The notes under the pieces were generated by a model. That model saw only the letters and a program-made list of their open reading frames with translations, had not been told where the DNA came from and did no database searches. A DNA stretch of 64,000 bases from Gammaproteobacteria bacterium (lineage in GTDB: Bacteria; Pseudomonadota; Gammaproteobacteria; UBA4575), in assembly GCA_033344735.1 (NCBI GenBank), contig JAWPMW010000001.1:496001-560000 (forward strand). The letters run 5' to 3'. The translations under genes were made by a program, and so were the position numbers. This document shows positions 36,223 through 45,152 of this stretch, in pieces (position 1 is the stretch's first letter; every line of letters begins with the position of its first letter).

Positions 36223-37551
36223 CTACATGCCATTGACACCTGGAATCCAGTCTGTACCTGCTAATGGTACTTTTGCCATTGCTGCTGCTTCCGGAGTCAA
36301 AGCAACTAGATCCTCTGGTTCTAGATTATGGACATGATTTTTTCCGCAGGCACGAGCTAGTGTCTGTGTTTCTAGCGTGAGCACACGTAAGTAATTTGCC
36401 AGTTTTTGACCGCCGACGATTGGATCAAATCGTTTTGCTAGTTCTTCGTTTTGAGTGCTAATTCCAGCGGGGTCTTTACCATCTTGATAATCATCATAAT
36501 ATCCAGCTGAAGTACCAAGTTTCCTATATTCTTCTTCTAGATCTGGGCTGTTATCTCCTAAGGCAATTAATGCAGCAACACCTATAGATACAGCGTCAGC
36601 CCCGAGGGCTAAAGCTTTAGCGACATCTGCACCACTTTTAATGCCACCTGAAACGATTAGCTGCACTTTACGGTGCATGTTCATCTCTGTTAACGCTTCA
36701 ACGGCCAATCGGACTGCAGGTAAGATCGGAATACCAACATGTTCTATGAAAACATCTTGAGTGGCTGCTGTTCCACCTTGCATGCCGTCAAGAACAATAG
36801 CATCTGCACCAGCTTTCACTGCCAACATGGTGTCGTAATATGTTCGGGTAGCACCAATTTTGATGTAAATCGGTTTTTGCCAATCTGTGATCTCACGCAG
36901 TTCAAGTATTTTAATTTCTAAATCATCAGGTCCAGTCCAATCAGGATGTCGACAAGCACTACGCTGATCAATACCTTGCGGCAAGTTACGCATACCTGCT
37001 ACACGTTCACTAATTTTTTGTCCTAACAGCATTCCGCCGCCGCCAGGTTTAGCGCCTTGGCCGATGACAATCTCAATAGCATCTGCTTTTCTTAAATCAT
37101 CAGGATTCATGCCGTAACGAGAGGGGAGTAATTGATAGATTAGTTTAGATGAATGTTCTCTCTCTTCTGGTGTCATGCCACCATCTCCGGTGGTTGTACT
37201 TGTTCCTACTGCATCAGCACCCCGTCCTAATGCCTCTTTGGCTTGTGCTGATAATGCGCCAAAGCTCATTCCTGCTATTGTGATAGGAATATCTAGTTCA
37301 ATAGGTTTTTTTGCAAAACGAGTACCTATAGTGACATTGGTAGAACATTTTTCACGATATCCTTCTAGAGGATAGCGCGACATACTTGCACCTAAAAAAA
37401 GTAAATCATCAAAACTAGGCACATGGCGTTTGGCGCCATAGCCACGAATATCATAAAGACCAGTTTTTGCTGCGCGTTGAATATCTGCAATTACATTCCG
37501 AGGGAATGACGCAGATGCTTTTAACCAGGAATGTAATTCTTCATCTGACAT
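36223..37551 (-). CDS. mgsC: N-methylglutamate synthase subunit C (FMN-binding glutamate-synthase domain)
   Basis: A 442-residue TIM-barrel protein matching the synthase (FMN) domain of glutamate synthase, here converting gamma-glutamylmethylamide or methylamine plus glutamate to N-methylglutamate together with MgsA and MgsB. Key segments: PITIAGMSFGALSAQAKEALGRGADAVGTSTTTGDGGM, GAKPGGGGMLLG, IKIGATRTYYDTMLAVKAGADAIVLDGMQGGTAAT and IVSGGIKSGADVAKALALGADAVSIG. It lies 12 bp after mgsB. Confidence 0.93.
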   Translation of the reverse strand: MSDEELHSWLKASASFPRNVIADIQRAAKTGLYDIRGYGAKRHVPSFDDLLFLGASMSRYPLEGYREKCSTNVTIGTRFAKKPIELDIPITIAGMSFGALSAQAKEALGRGADAVGTSTTTGDGGMTPEEREHSSKLIYQLLPSRYGMNPDDLRKADAIEIVIGQGAKPGGGGMLLGQKISERVAGMRNLPQGIDQRSACRHPDWTGPDDLEIKILELREITDWQKPIYIKIGATRTYYDTMLAVKAGADAIVLDGMQGGTAATQDVFIEHVGIPILPAVRLAVEALTEMNMHRKVQLIVSGGIKSGADVAKALALGADAVSIGVAALIALGDNSPDLEEEYRKLGTSAGYYDDYQDGKDPAGISTQNEELAKRFDPIVGGQKLANYLRVLTLETQTLARACGKNHVHNLEPEDLVALTPEAAAMAKVPLAGTDWIPGVNGM

Positions 37552-37563
37552 TGATATTTCCTT

Positions 37564-38250
37564 CTAATATGATCCAACGTTATCAATGTTAAAGTTATAC
37601 AAGGTTCTTGCAGACCCATAACGATGAAATTCTTCAACATTAATATCAGTAATATTAGCTCGTTCAAGTAATTCTTTTAATTCAGTTTTGTGTTCTTCTT
37701 TCATAGGTTTTTCAATACAGTCAGCACCTAGACTTGCGACTTTTCCACGGACATAAAGTCTTGCTTCATAAAGTGAGTCTCCTAATGCGTCACCTGCATC
37801 GCCACAAACTACTAGTCGGCCGGTCTGTGCCATGAAAGCGCTCATATGACCAATGTTTCCTTTTACGACAATATCAATTCCTTTCATAGATATACCACAT
37901 CGTGAACTTGCATCACCTTCAATGATGAGTAAACCTCCATGTGCAGTTGCACCGGCATATTGAGAAGCGTTGCCTTTTACAGTGACAGTTCCGGACATCA
38001 TATTTTCTGCAACTCCGGCGCCACAATGGCCATTAATAGTAACGTTGGCTTTTTGATTCATGCCTGCACAGTAATAACCTACGTGACCATCAATTTGTAA
38101 GTTCAAAGCTGAATTAATACCTACAGCTATAGCGTGTCTGCCTTTAGTGTTAGTCACTTTCCATGTTGACTGATCTGTAGCTTTACTTGGATTGTGTAAT
38201 GCTGCGTTGAAATCGCGAATTTTGGATTGGTCTAAGTCAAATTCATTCAT
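37564..38250 (-). CDS. mgsB: N-methylglutamate synthase subunit B (GXGXG domain)
   Basis: A 228-residue right-handed beta-helix protein of the glutamate synthase C-terminal (GXGXG) family. Repeated turns such as GINSALNLQIDGHVGYYCAG, VTINGHCGAGVAENMMSGTVTVKGNASQYAG and IVVKGNIGHMSAFMAQTGRLVVCGDAGDALGDS are clear. It is thought to position the other two subunits. It is sandwiched between mgsA and mgsC with short gaps. Confidence 0.93.
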   Translation of the reverse strand: MNEFDLDQSKIRDFNAALHNPSKATDQSTWKVTNTKGRHAIAVGINSALNLQIDGHVGYYCAGMNQKANVTINGHCGAGVAENMMSGTVTVKGNASQYAGATAHGGLLIIEGDASSRCGISMKGIDIVVKGNIGHMSAFMAQTGRLVVCGDAGDALGDSLYEARLYVRGKVASLGADCIEKPMKEEHKTELKELLERANITDINVEEFHRYGSARTLYNFNIDNVGSY

Positions 38251-38269
38251 TTTAATTTACTCAGAAGTT

Positions 38270-39166
38270 CTAGTGTTTCCAACTATATATTTTGCTTGGT
38301 TCAGGTTCCCAAGTGGTTGCATCTTTTGCACCAGGCAAAACTGAAATTGCTCGATATTCTGATGACATTGCTACCCAATCTTCAGTTTCAGCAATAATTG
38401 CGGGCTTGCATGCTATCGGGTCACGCATCACAGCAAATCCATCTTTGGTACCTACAGCAAATGTATAAAAGCCGTCTAAGTCATGAAGAGCTGCCTCAAG
38501 TGCTTGGTCTAAGTCGTCACCTTGTAGTAAGCGTGATGCAATATAGCCAGCAGCAACTTCACTATCATTGTCAGTATGAAAGACGATACCTTTTTTACTT
38601 AATATTCTTCTTAAACGATTGTGATTAGATAAAGAACCATTGTGCACTAAGCATATATCTTCACCGGTAGAGAAAGGGTGAGAATGATGTGTAGTGACAG
38701 CACTTTCAGTTGCCATACGCGTGTGGCCCAGAGCATGTGTGCCAGTTAATTCTCGAATATTAAATTTTTCAATTACACGTGTTGGAAGGCCGGTGGCTTT
38801 GTAAATTTCAATCGTGCTTCCAGAGCTAATTAGCATGAGTTCAGGGTGAGTTTGATTAAACCAATTTGAGATTCCTTCTTCGCTACCTGGCACTATGAAA
38901 GTCGCTTGGTTGCCTCTCACTTCAAAAGCAACCTCGCCATCGTAGTGATGGCTTAGGTCGGTTGAAACTTTTTTCCAATTGTAGTCATCCTTTGGGCAGA
39001 GAACCGTCAACTTTGTGTGGCCATTGTCTGTTGGATTTCTATAAACAGCGATGCCAGCGCTATCAGGTCCGCGCTCTGTCATTTCTAATAACATCTCTGA
39101 CAAGTAATGGCCTAATTGGGATTCAATCTTGTTTGATTTTGAAAATAAGCCAACAATTCCGCACAT
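38270..39166 (-). CDS. mgsA: N-methylglutamate synthase subunit A (class II amidotransferase)
   Basis: A 298-residue class II glutamine-amidotransferase domain. The start is set at the Met directly before Cys (MCGIVGLF), because these enzymes need an N-terminal catalytic Cys; an upstream Met adds three residues. Other landmarks: RGPDSAGIAVYR, GTHALGHTRMATESAVTTHHSHPFS and VHNGSLSNHNRLRR, plus DNDSEVAAGYIASRLL. It is the first gene of the eight-gene NMG-pathway run, 165 bp downstream of the XRE-cupin gene. Confidence 0.94.
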   Translation of the reverse strand: MCGIVGLFSKSNKIESQLGHYLSEMLLEMTERGPDSAGIAVYRNPTDNGHTKLTVLCPKDDYNWKKVSTDLSHHYDGEVAFEVRGNQATFIVPGSEEGISNWFNQTHPELMLISSGSTIEIYKATGLPTRVIEKFNIRELTGTHALGHTRMATESAVTTHHSHPFSTGEDICLVHNGSLSNHNRLRRILSKKGIVFHTDNDSEVAAGYIASRLLQGDDLDQALEAALHDLDGFYTFAVGTKDGFAVMRDPIACKPAIIAETEDWVAMSSEYRAISVLPGAKDATTWEPEPSKIYSWKH

Positions 39167-39234
39167 AATTAGCATTCCTGATGTAGATGCATTATTACTA
39201 TACGTAAAAAAATGTTACTGTCAATAAAATTATT

Positions 39235-39248
39235 GAATATAAATATTC
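39235..39248. promoter_or_regulatory. Palindrome upstream of mgsA (operator candidate)
   Basis: GAATATAAATATTC is a 6-bp inverted repeat with a 2-bp centre, about 70 bp before the mgsA start and just after the XRE-cupin gene. It is a plausible but unproven operator for that regulator. Confidence 0.35.
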
Positions 39249-39340
39249 TTTAGAATTTGAGCTAGATTTCAACGTGTCGGCGGGCTAGAGGATTTGTGAC
39301 AGGAACGCTAAAAAGCGTATAGAAATGAATATTAAGAGCT

Positions 39341-39997
39341 TTAGCTTGTTTCCGTTGAATAGTTAATAATAGCTAAGATTTCAATAGGGACTTTAATTAA
39401 CTTTTCTGGGCCGTGAGGAATATCACCAGCAAACATTAATGAATCTCCAGGTTGTAAGATATATGTTTCACTTCCATGTCGATATTCGATTTTACCTTTT
39501 AGAACATAGATTAACTCAGTCCCTTGATGCTGGAAGCTTGGAAATTCTTCGCTAGCATCATCCATAGTGATCAAAAATGGTTCAAATGACTTTGCCGGAC
39601 CTTGTTCATATGCTAACAACTGATAAGAATGACCTTTTTTAGTGCCTCTGCGCACGACTTGCATACCTTTACCTTTTCTTACTAATTGAGCACTTCCTTC
39701 TGGAGCATCGTAATCACGAAAAAATAACGATATAGGCATTCCCAGAGCAATTGCTAATTTCTCAAGTGTTTCCAAGCTTGCAGAGACATCACCGCGTTCT
39801 ATTCGGCTTAACATGCCGGGGCTAATTGTGGCTAATTCTGATACTTCATTAATAGTTAAATGATTGAGACTACGCTGATTGCGTATAATGTTGCCTATAT
39901 GATGTTCAATTGAAGAAGCAGACGAAATTTTTGTGTTAGAAATTTTCGATGCTTTTTGTTTGATTGCGGTCTTCTTCTTGAGTTTAGTATTAGGCAT
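39341..39997 (-). CDS. XRE-family transcriptional regulator with cupin domain
   Basis: A 218-residue regulator. It has a Lys-rich N-terminal extension (about 1-25), a helix-turn-helix of the XRE/SinR type (about 32-86: IRNQRSLNHLTINEVSELATISPGMLSRIERGDVSASLETLEKLA) and a C-terminal cupin (about 140-210: LQPGDSLMFAGDIPHGPEK), which would bind a small effector. It lies immediately upstream of mgsA on the same strand, which makes it the best local candidate to control the N-methylglutamate genes. Confidence 0.92.
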   Translation of the reverse strand: MPNTKLKKKTAIKQKASKISNTKISSASSIEHHIGNIIRNQRSLNHLTINEVSELATISPGMLSRIERGDVSASLETLEKLAIALGMPISLFFRDYDAPEGSAQLVRKGKGMQVVRRGTKKGHSYQLLAYEQGPAKSFEPFLITMDDASEEFPSFQHQGTELIYVLKGKIEYRHGSETYILQPGDSLMFAGDIPHGPEKLIKVPIEILAIINYSTETS

Positions 39998-40081
39998 TAT
40001 TCAATGAGATTTTTTTAATGGATATATTATGTATCTATTTACCTTAGATGTAGAGGCAATACAATTAAACTTTGTATTGGA

Positions 40082-40936
40082 TTAAGATTGAGCAGATTGA
40101 TTAAGATAGAATCTATGAGTCAATATTACCAGCCATGACACTATTACAAATGGAGCAGTTAACGATGGCCAGCCGATTAGAATGAAGGCTTGGGTGACAA
40201 AGACAGTAATTATAATGCCGCTAATTGGGAATATGAGGGGTTTTATATTTTGTAATGCAATCGCTGTTAACACCGCGCTAAAACCATATAGACCATTTTC
40301 TATGTTGACTGCTGGATAGTTAAGCGTATGAGCAATCAACCATGCTAAACAAGTGGCAGCCATTGCCCAAATAAAGTCTGATTTAGCATAAAGCACAATC
40401 GCAAGTAAGATAATTACACCTGTGATGCCATTTCCTTGTAGATAGACTTGGCCGACTGCTTCTCCTAGTCCTAGCGTATAAATATTGTCATTAAAGTTTA
40501 ATACATTACCTGCTGGCAAAAGATGTAGCAGATTTTCAACACCAATTACCAACCATGTGATCAAAACAAAGGGAGCTGTGAAAGTGGGTACTTTTAAATA
40601 GGCAGGTATCCATAGACTAATATAAACGGACAAGATGCTACATATGAAAAGTATAAAAATACTCAAGTAGGTGACTTGGTATAGATATACAAAAGCGATC
40701 CCTATTAGTGTTGCATTGTAACCATAGAGTCCTAAAGCTATTATTTTTTGTTTTTTCTTAATTAATATCGCGAACCCGGTGGCGATTGCCGTAGCAAAAA
40801 AAGCACTAATTGCCATTTGCCAAGAGTGAATAAGTATAGCTAGTAAAATTAATGTGCCGGCTACTGGGTGGGATTGGACGATAACTTCCGCGATGCCTGA
40901 CATCGTGTACTTCAGAAAATTAATCGCCCTTGTCAT
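40082..40936 (-). CDS. Urea channel/transporter (UT family)
   Basis: A 284-residue inner-membrane protein with about ten hydrophobic helices. The internal repeat expected of the UT/Yut family is visible: LYGYNATLIGIAF with TAPFVLITWLV in the first half, and LYGFSAVLTAIAL with TAPFVIVSWLV in the second. It passes urea (and possibly formamide or acetamide) down its gradient. It is divergent from amiC, across a 222-bp shared promoter region, and complements the urease 30 kb away. Confidence 0.92.
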   Translation of the reverse strand: MTRAINFLKYTMSGIAEVIVQSHPVAGTLILLAILIHSWQMAISAFFATAIATGFAILIKKKQKIIALGLYGYNATLIGIAFVYLYQVTYLSIFILFICSILSVYISLWIPAYLKVPTFTAPFVLITWLVIGVENLLHLLPAGNVLNFNDNIYTLGLGEAVGQVYLQGNGITGVIILLAIVLYAKSDFIWAMAATCLAWLIAHTLNYPAVNIENGLYGFSAVLTAIALQNIKPLIFPISGIIITVFVTQAFILIGWPSLTAPFVIVSWLVILTHRFYLNQSAQS

Positions 40937-41158
40937 TATGAAATAACCTCATTATTACTGTAGAGCATAAGATATACCCTATAGTAAGAATAAATTATTT
41001 TTATTGAAGTGTTGATTTACCCTCTTTTTCGCACAATCATGGTGCTAACTTAACGCGAAGCATATGACAATTAAATTAAGTTTGGTACTTATTTTTAAAC
41101 CTTATGCTACATTGTATGTGCGTTTAGAATTTTAAGTTCTATTGGGAGCATTCGCTAA

Positions 41159-42334
41159 ATGAATCATTCATCATGGAAAGTTGGTGTATTATTTTCTAAA
41201 ACAGGCGTTACATCAGTTATAGAAAAAACACAATTGAATGCGACATTGCTTGCCATTCGAGAAATAAATGCTATGGGTGGTATTGAGGGGCGAACAATAG
41301 AGCCGATTGTTTATGATCCTGGATCAGATCCAGAAAAATTTTATCTTTATTCTAAAAAGTTAGTTGAGAAAGACCGTGTCAATATAATCTTCGGTTGTTA
41401 TATGTCCAGTGCACGAAAAGCTGTACTTCCAGTAGTTGAGAATTTTAATGGCCTTTTGTGGTATCCAACATTATATGAAGGTTATGAATTTTCAGACAAT
41501 GTCATATATACAGGAGCTGCTCCGAATCAAAATAGTGCCTTTCTTGCACAGTACCTAGTAAATAACTTTAGTGGTCGATTCTATTTAGTGGGATCAAATT
41601 ACATTTACCCTTATGAGTCTAATCGCATAATGCGAGATTTAATTGAAAATAGTGGAAGAAAAGTTGTTGCAGAAAAATATATACCCTTAAACCCGAGTGA
41701 CGAAGATATCTCTCTTATTCTCTCGGATATTCTTGAGAAGCGGCCTGATGTGATTTTTAGCACCATAGTGGGGTCTGCCACTCGTACATTTTATAGAAAA
41801 TACTGGTCAGCTGGACTGCAACCAAATCAAATGCCGATTGCAAGTCTGACTACTTCTGAAGCTGAAGTTGCAGATATTGGTTTGCAAGCAGCATGTGGGC
41901 ATATTACGGCATCTCCATATTTTCAATCAGTTGATACAAATATTAATAATCAGTTTGTCCAGAAATATCATTCCATGTTCGGTTCTCAGCAAAGTACTAA
42001 TGCTTGTTGTGAATCGGCATATTTCCAGGTCCATATGTTTGCTAATGCATTATGCAGGGTAGGGAAGCTGGACACAGAAGGTATTCGTTCTGCCGCGCTT
42101 GAGTGCATATTTGATGCGCCTCAAGGCAAGATAAAAATCGATAAAGATAATCATCATACTTATTTATGGCCGAAAATTGGACGAGTAAATAAGTTTGGTC
42201 AGTTTGATATAATTGAACAAGCGGACACTTGGGTGAAACCAGACCCTTACTTAGTGGATCTTCATACGAATAAGTCTTTATTCAATATGAGCTCACCTTA
42301 TTACTCAGAATATGAATCTAGTACGAGACATTAG
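41159..42334 (+). CDS. amiC: Amide sensor protein AmiC (negative regulator of AmiR)
   Basis: A 391-residue periplasmic-binding-protein-fold sensor without signal peptide, hence cytoplasmic. In Pseudomonas, AmiC holds AmiR inactive until an amide binds. Matches to AmiC: VGVLFSKTGVTSVIEKT, FGCYMSSARKAVLPVVE, WYPTLYEGYEFSDNVIYTGAAPNQNS, GSNYIYPYESN, VIFSTIVGSAT and IASLTTSEAEVADIG. It is followed after 11 bp by amiR, so the two are co-transcribed. Confidence 0.94.
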   Translation: MNHSSWKVGVLFSKTGVTSVIEKTQLNATLLAIREINAMGGIEGRTIEPIVYDPGSDPEKFYLYSKKLVEKDRVNIIFGCYMSSARKAVLPVVENFNGLLWYPTLYEGYEFSDNVIYTGAAPNQNSAFLAQYLVNNFSGRFYLVGSNYIYPYESNRIMRDLIENSGRKVVAEKYIPLNPSDEDISLILSDILEKRPDVIFSTIVGSATRTFYRKYWSAGLQPNQMPIASLTTSEAEVADIGLQAACGHITASPYFQSVDTNINNQFVQKYHSMFGSQQSTNACCESAYFQVHMFANALCRVGKLDTEGIRSAALECIFDAPQGKIKIDKDNHHTYLWPKIGRVNKFGQFDIIEQADTWVKPDPYLVDLHTNKSLFNMSSPYYSEYESSTRH

Positions 42335-42345
42335 GAGCTATTGAT

Positions 42346-42954
42346 ATGGCAATTAAAATATTACAAGAATTGAGAAATCTAAATACTCTTATTGTCCATC
42401 CTGATGATCGCCAGAGAAGTGAACTATGTAAGCATGTTGAGAGAATTGGTTGTAATGTCACTATGGAGTGGCCATTTCCTAAGTTTATTACTTCGCAAAC
42501 AGACCTGATATTTGTAGCAATGATGCAAGATCATCCTTTGTTTGAAAAGCCATTACTGCTGCATAAAGGTGATACACGGCCCACGATTATTGCAATTGTA
42601 GATTATGAGAACCCGACGGTATTGCAAACTGCTTACGATATTGGAGTTCATGCAATTATTAATGCACCTTTCAAGCCGTTTGGATTATTGTCAAATATGG
42701 TTGTAGCTAGAATGCACTGGCAACAAGAAGTGTCAGATTTCAATAAGATTCAAAAATTGGAAAATAAAGTACGTAAAATCCATTGTGTTGAACAAGCGAT
42801 TTCAATTCTAGGCCGCAATAATGAAGTTGATCGCCAAAAAGCCTACCAATTCATACGTAAACAAGCCATGGATAGGCGTATATCAACCGAAGAATTCGCT
42901 CAAAAAATTGTTCAAGCAGATAAAACATTAGATATTACTGGGGATAAAAACTAA
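42346..42954 (+). CDS. amiR: AmiR-type ANTAR antiterminator
   Basis: A 202-residue RNA-binding antiterminator. It has an N-terminal pseudo-receiver (about 10-120), a coiled coil (about 128-148: NKIQKLENKVRKI) and a C-terminal ANTAR three-helix domain (about 148-190: EQAISILGRNNEVDRQKAYQFIRKQAMDRRISTEEFAQKIVQ). It should bind the amiE leader hairpins and prevent termination when freed from AmiC. The phospho-acceptor region does not look canonical, as in AmiR. Confidence 0.92.
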   Translation: MAIKILQELRNLNTLIVHPDDRQRSELCKHVERIGCNVTMEWPFPKFITSQTDLIFVAMMQDHPLFEKPLLLHKGDTRPTIIAIVDYENPTVLQTAYDIGVHAIINAPFKPFGLLSNMVVARMHWQQEVSDFNKIQKLENKVRKIHCVEQAISILGRNNEVDRQKAYQFIRKQAMDRRISTEEFAQKIVQADKTLDITGDKN

Positions 42955-43049
42955 TGGATATCAATTGCATATGCTCACATTGTTATCGCCATAACAAGTT
43001 GGTACTTGACGGTGTTGGAGATATAGTCTAAATATGAAAGTATAATTTA

Positions 43050-43071
43050 GCAGAATCAACAGCGCTTCTGC
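43050..43071 (+). promoter_or_regulatory. ANTAR target hairpin 1 in the amiE leader
   Basis: GCAGAA pairs with TTCTGC. An inner C-G pair closes a six-base loop AACAGC. Two tandem hairpins with hexaloops before a terminator is the known target layout for ANTAR proteins. The consensus asks for A1 and G4 in the loop; here A1 is kept but position 4 is A. Confidence 0.55.
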
Positions 43072-43078
43072 ACAGACT

Positions 43079-43092
43079 AGGCAATAAAGCCT
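43079..43092 (+). promoter_or_regulatory. ANTAR target hairpin 2, overlapping the terminator
   Basis: AGGC-AATAAA-GCCT: a 4-bp stem with a six-base loop starting with A. Its 3' arm (43089-43092) is also part of the terminator's 5' arm, so the two structures exclude each other, as required for antitermination. Confidence 0.6.
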
Positions 43093-43124
43093 CCACCGAG
43101 TTTCCTCTGTGGAGGCTTTTTTTT
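43087..43124 (+). terminator. Conditional terminator before amiE
   Basis: AAGCCTCCAC and GTGGAGGCTT form a perfect 10-bp stem with a 12-nt loop, followed by an uninterrupted run of eight T from 43117. It lies 85 bp before the amiE start, between amiR and amiE, and would stop transcription unless AmiR acts. Confidence 0.9.
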
Positions 43125-43208
43125 GTGCTGAATATTAATGTCTAATCAGTTAAATCAGTCATATGTATAATTTTTTTAGAAAAAAATTACAACTTAGGAG
43201 AATGGATT

Positions 43209-44243
43209 ATGTATCACGGTGATATATCAAGTAGTAAAGACGCAGTCGGTGTTGCAGTTGTGAATTATAAAATGCCTCGATTACACACTAAAGCAGAAGT
43301 GCTTGAAAATGCACGTAATATTGCTGAAATGATTGAAGGCATGAAAGTCGGTTTGCCCGGATTGGATTTGGTTATATTTCCTGAATATAGCACTCATGGA
43401 ATTATGTACGATGAAACAGAAATGTATGAAACTGCATCCTCAGTACCTGGTGACGAGACTGAAGTTTTTGCGCAAGCATGCCGCAATGCAAAAGTATGGG
43501 GAGTATTTTCATTAACCGGTGAACGACACGAAGAACATCCCAATAAAGCACCATATAACACCCTGATTTTAATGAATGACCAAGGTGAAATTGTTCAAAA
43601 ATATAGGAAGATTATGCCATGGGTTCCGATTGAAGGATGGTATCCAGGAAATTGCACTTACGTGTCAGACGGACCCAAGGGGTTAAAGATCAGCTTAATT
43701 ATCTGTGATGATGGAAATTATCCTGAAATCTGGCGAGATTGTGCAATGAAAGGTGCGGAATTGATTGTTCGCTGCCAAGGTTATATGTATCCCGCAAAAG
43801 AGCAGCAAGTTATGGTTGCTAAGGCCATGGCATGGATGAATAACACATACGTTGCTGTAGCAAATGCAACTGGTTTTGATGGTGTCTATTCTTATTTTGG
43901 CTATTCCGCCATAATTGGTTTCGACGGGCGTACGTTAGGACAATGCGCAGAAGAAGATATGGGTATTCAGTATGCAAATCTTTCAGTATCGCTAATTCGT
44001 GATGCACGTAAGAATCAACAATCTCAAAACCACTTATTTAAATTACTCCACCGCGGTTATACTGGGTTAATTAACTCTGGGGAAGGAGATAAAGGTGTTG
44101 CAGCATGCCCATTTGATTTTTATAAGAAATGGGTAGAAGACCCTGAAGCGGCTCGTGAAATGTCTGAGTCAATCACTAGAACAACTGTGGGCACAGATGA
44201 GTGTGAAATAGAAGGCATACCAAATCCTAAAGCGCACCGTTAA
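43209..44243 (+). CDS. amiE: Aliphatic amidase AmiE
   Basis: Nitrilase-superfamily amidase hydrolysing acetamide, propionamide and similar short amides to the acid and ammonia. It is 344 residues and very similar to Pseudomonas AmiE from the first residues ([22 protein letters not shown]). The catalytic residues are all present at their family positions: Glu59 (FPEYS), Lys134 (KYRKI), Glu142 and Cys166 ([15 protein letters not shown]). It has an AGGAG ribosome site. The C-terminus is shorter and diverges from the Pseudomonas tail. Confidence 0.97.
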   Translation: MYHGDISSSKDAVGVAVVNYKMPRLHTKAEVLENARNIAEMIEGMKVGLPGLDLVIFPEYSTHGIMYDETEMYETASSVPGDETEVFAQACRNAKVWGVFSLTGERHEEHPNKAPYNTLILMNDQGEIVQKYRKIMPWVPIEGWYPGNCTYVSDGPKGLKISLIICDDGNYPEIWRDCAMKGAELIVRCQGYMYPAKEQQVMVAKAMAWMNNTYVAVANATGFDGVYSYFGYSAIIGFDGRTLGQCAEEDMGIQYANLSVSLIRDARKNQQSQNHLFKLLHRGYTGLINSGEGDKGVAACPFDFYKKWVEDPEAAREMSESITRTTVGTDECEIEGIPNPKAHR

Positions 44244-44261
44244 TTTAATTTAATAAGCAAT

Positions 44262-44298
44262 AGGCGAAGATATTTTTATATCTTCGCCTTATTTTTTT
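44262..44298 (+). terminator. Terminator after amiE
   Basis: AGGCGAAGATA and its exact complement around TTTTTA, followed by TATTTTTTT. It separates amiE from the downstream AAA+ gene, so that gene either has its own promoter or depends on readthrough. Confidence 0.85.
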
Positions 44299-44337
44299 AT
44301 GATGTACAAATGAAATTTATCAAAATTAAATAAATGG

Positions 44338-45144
44338 ATGTTCGTGATGAATCTTGATAGTTATTTAATTAAAGAAGAGCCATTTTATTCGCCTACACAT
44401 AACGAAATTGCATTGTTCGAAGCAGCATCCGCCAGTCGTATGCCAATGATGCTTAAAGGCCCAACTGGTTGTGGTAAGACTCGCTTTGTCGAATATATTG
44501 CTTGGAAGTTAAAAAAACCCCTTATTAGTGTTTCTTGTCACGAAGATATGACAGCGTCGGATTTAATTGGACGATATTTGCTAGATGCCAACGGCACTGT
44601 CTGGCATGATGGCCCACTAACCTTGGCTGTACGCCATGGAGCTATTTGCTATCTTGATGAAATAGTTGAAGCGAGACAGGATACAAGTGTAGTTATTCAT
44701 TCATTAACTGACGACCGTCGGATGCTTTCTCTAGAGAAGAAAAATGAAATTGTTAAAGCGCACCCTGATTTCCAAATCATAATTTCATATAACCCTGGTT
44801 ATCAAAGCGTTTTAAAGGATTTGAAAGAATCAACTAAGCAACGATTTGCAGCTATAGATTTTAATTATCCAAAGCCAGAAATCGAAGCAAATATTATTGC
44901 GCACGAAACGGGTGTGGATAAAGATATTGCGCAAAAACTAGTACAGATTTCTGAGCGATCAAGAAACTTGAAAGGCCATGGACTGGATGAGGGTGCATCT
45001 ACACGTATGTTGATATATGCAGCGCAGCTAATAACCCAAGGTGTATCAATAGAAGAAGCTTGTGAAGTGGCGTTAGTGCTTCCTATAACAGACGATCATG
45101 ATGTCCGTAATGCGTTAAGTTCTGCAATAGCAGCCTGCATGTGA
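44338..45144 (+). CDS. MoxR-type AAA+ ATPase (NorQ/CbbQ/NirQ subfamily)
   Basis: A 268-residue AAA+ ATPase that remodels or activates a partner enzyme together with a VWA protein. Walker A GPTGCGKT (residues 41-48), pore-region CHEDMTASDLIGRYLL, Walker B ICYLDEIVEA, sensor-1 IISYNPGYQ and arginine-finger region KQRF are visible. NorQ/CbbQ relatives aid metal insertion or Rubisco activation. It is 8 bp upstream of its VWA partner and just behind amiE, where Pseudomonas has the AAA-type gene amiB; the two may be analogous. Confidence 0.9.
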   Translation: MFVMNLDSYLIKEEPFYSPTHNEIALFEAASASRMPMMLKGPTGCGKTRFVEYIAWKLKKPLISVSCHEDMTASDLIGRYLLDANGTVWHDGPLTLAVRHGAICYLDEIVEARQDTSVVIHSLTDDRRMLSLEKKNEIVKAHPDFQIIISYNPGYQSVLKDLKESTKQRFAAIDFNYPKPEIEANIIAHETGVDKDIAQKLVQISERSRNLKGHGLDEGASTRMLIYAAQLITQGVSIEEACEVALVLPITDDHDVRNALSSAIAACM

Positions 45145-45152
45145 TTTGAATT

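Noticed and set aside
36223-39166. Split glutamate synthase for general nitrogen assimilation
   Set aside because: The three-gene arrangement with gmaS and mgdABCD matches N-methylglutamate synthase; no small (beta) GltD subunit is present.
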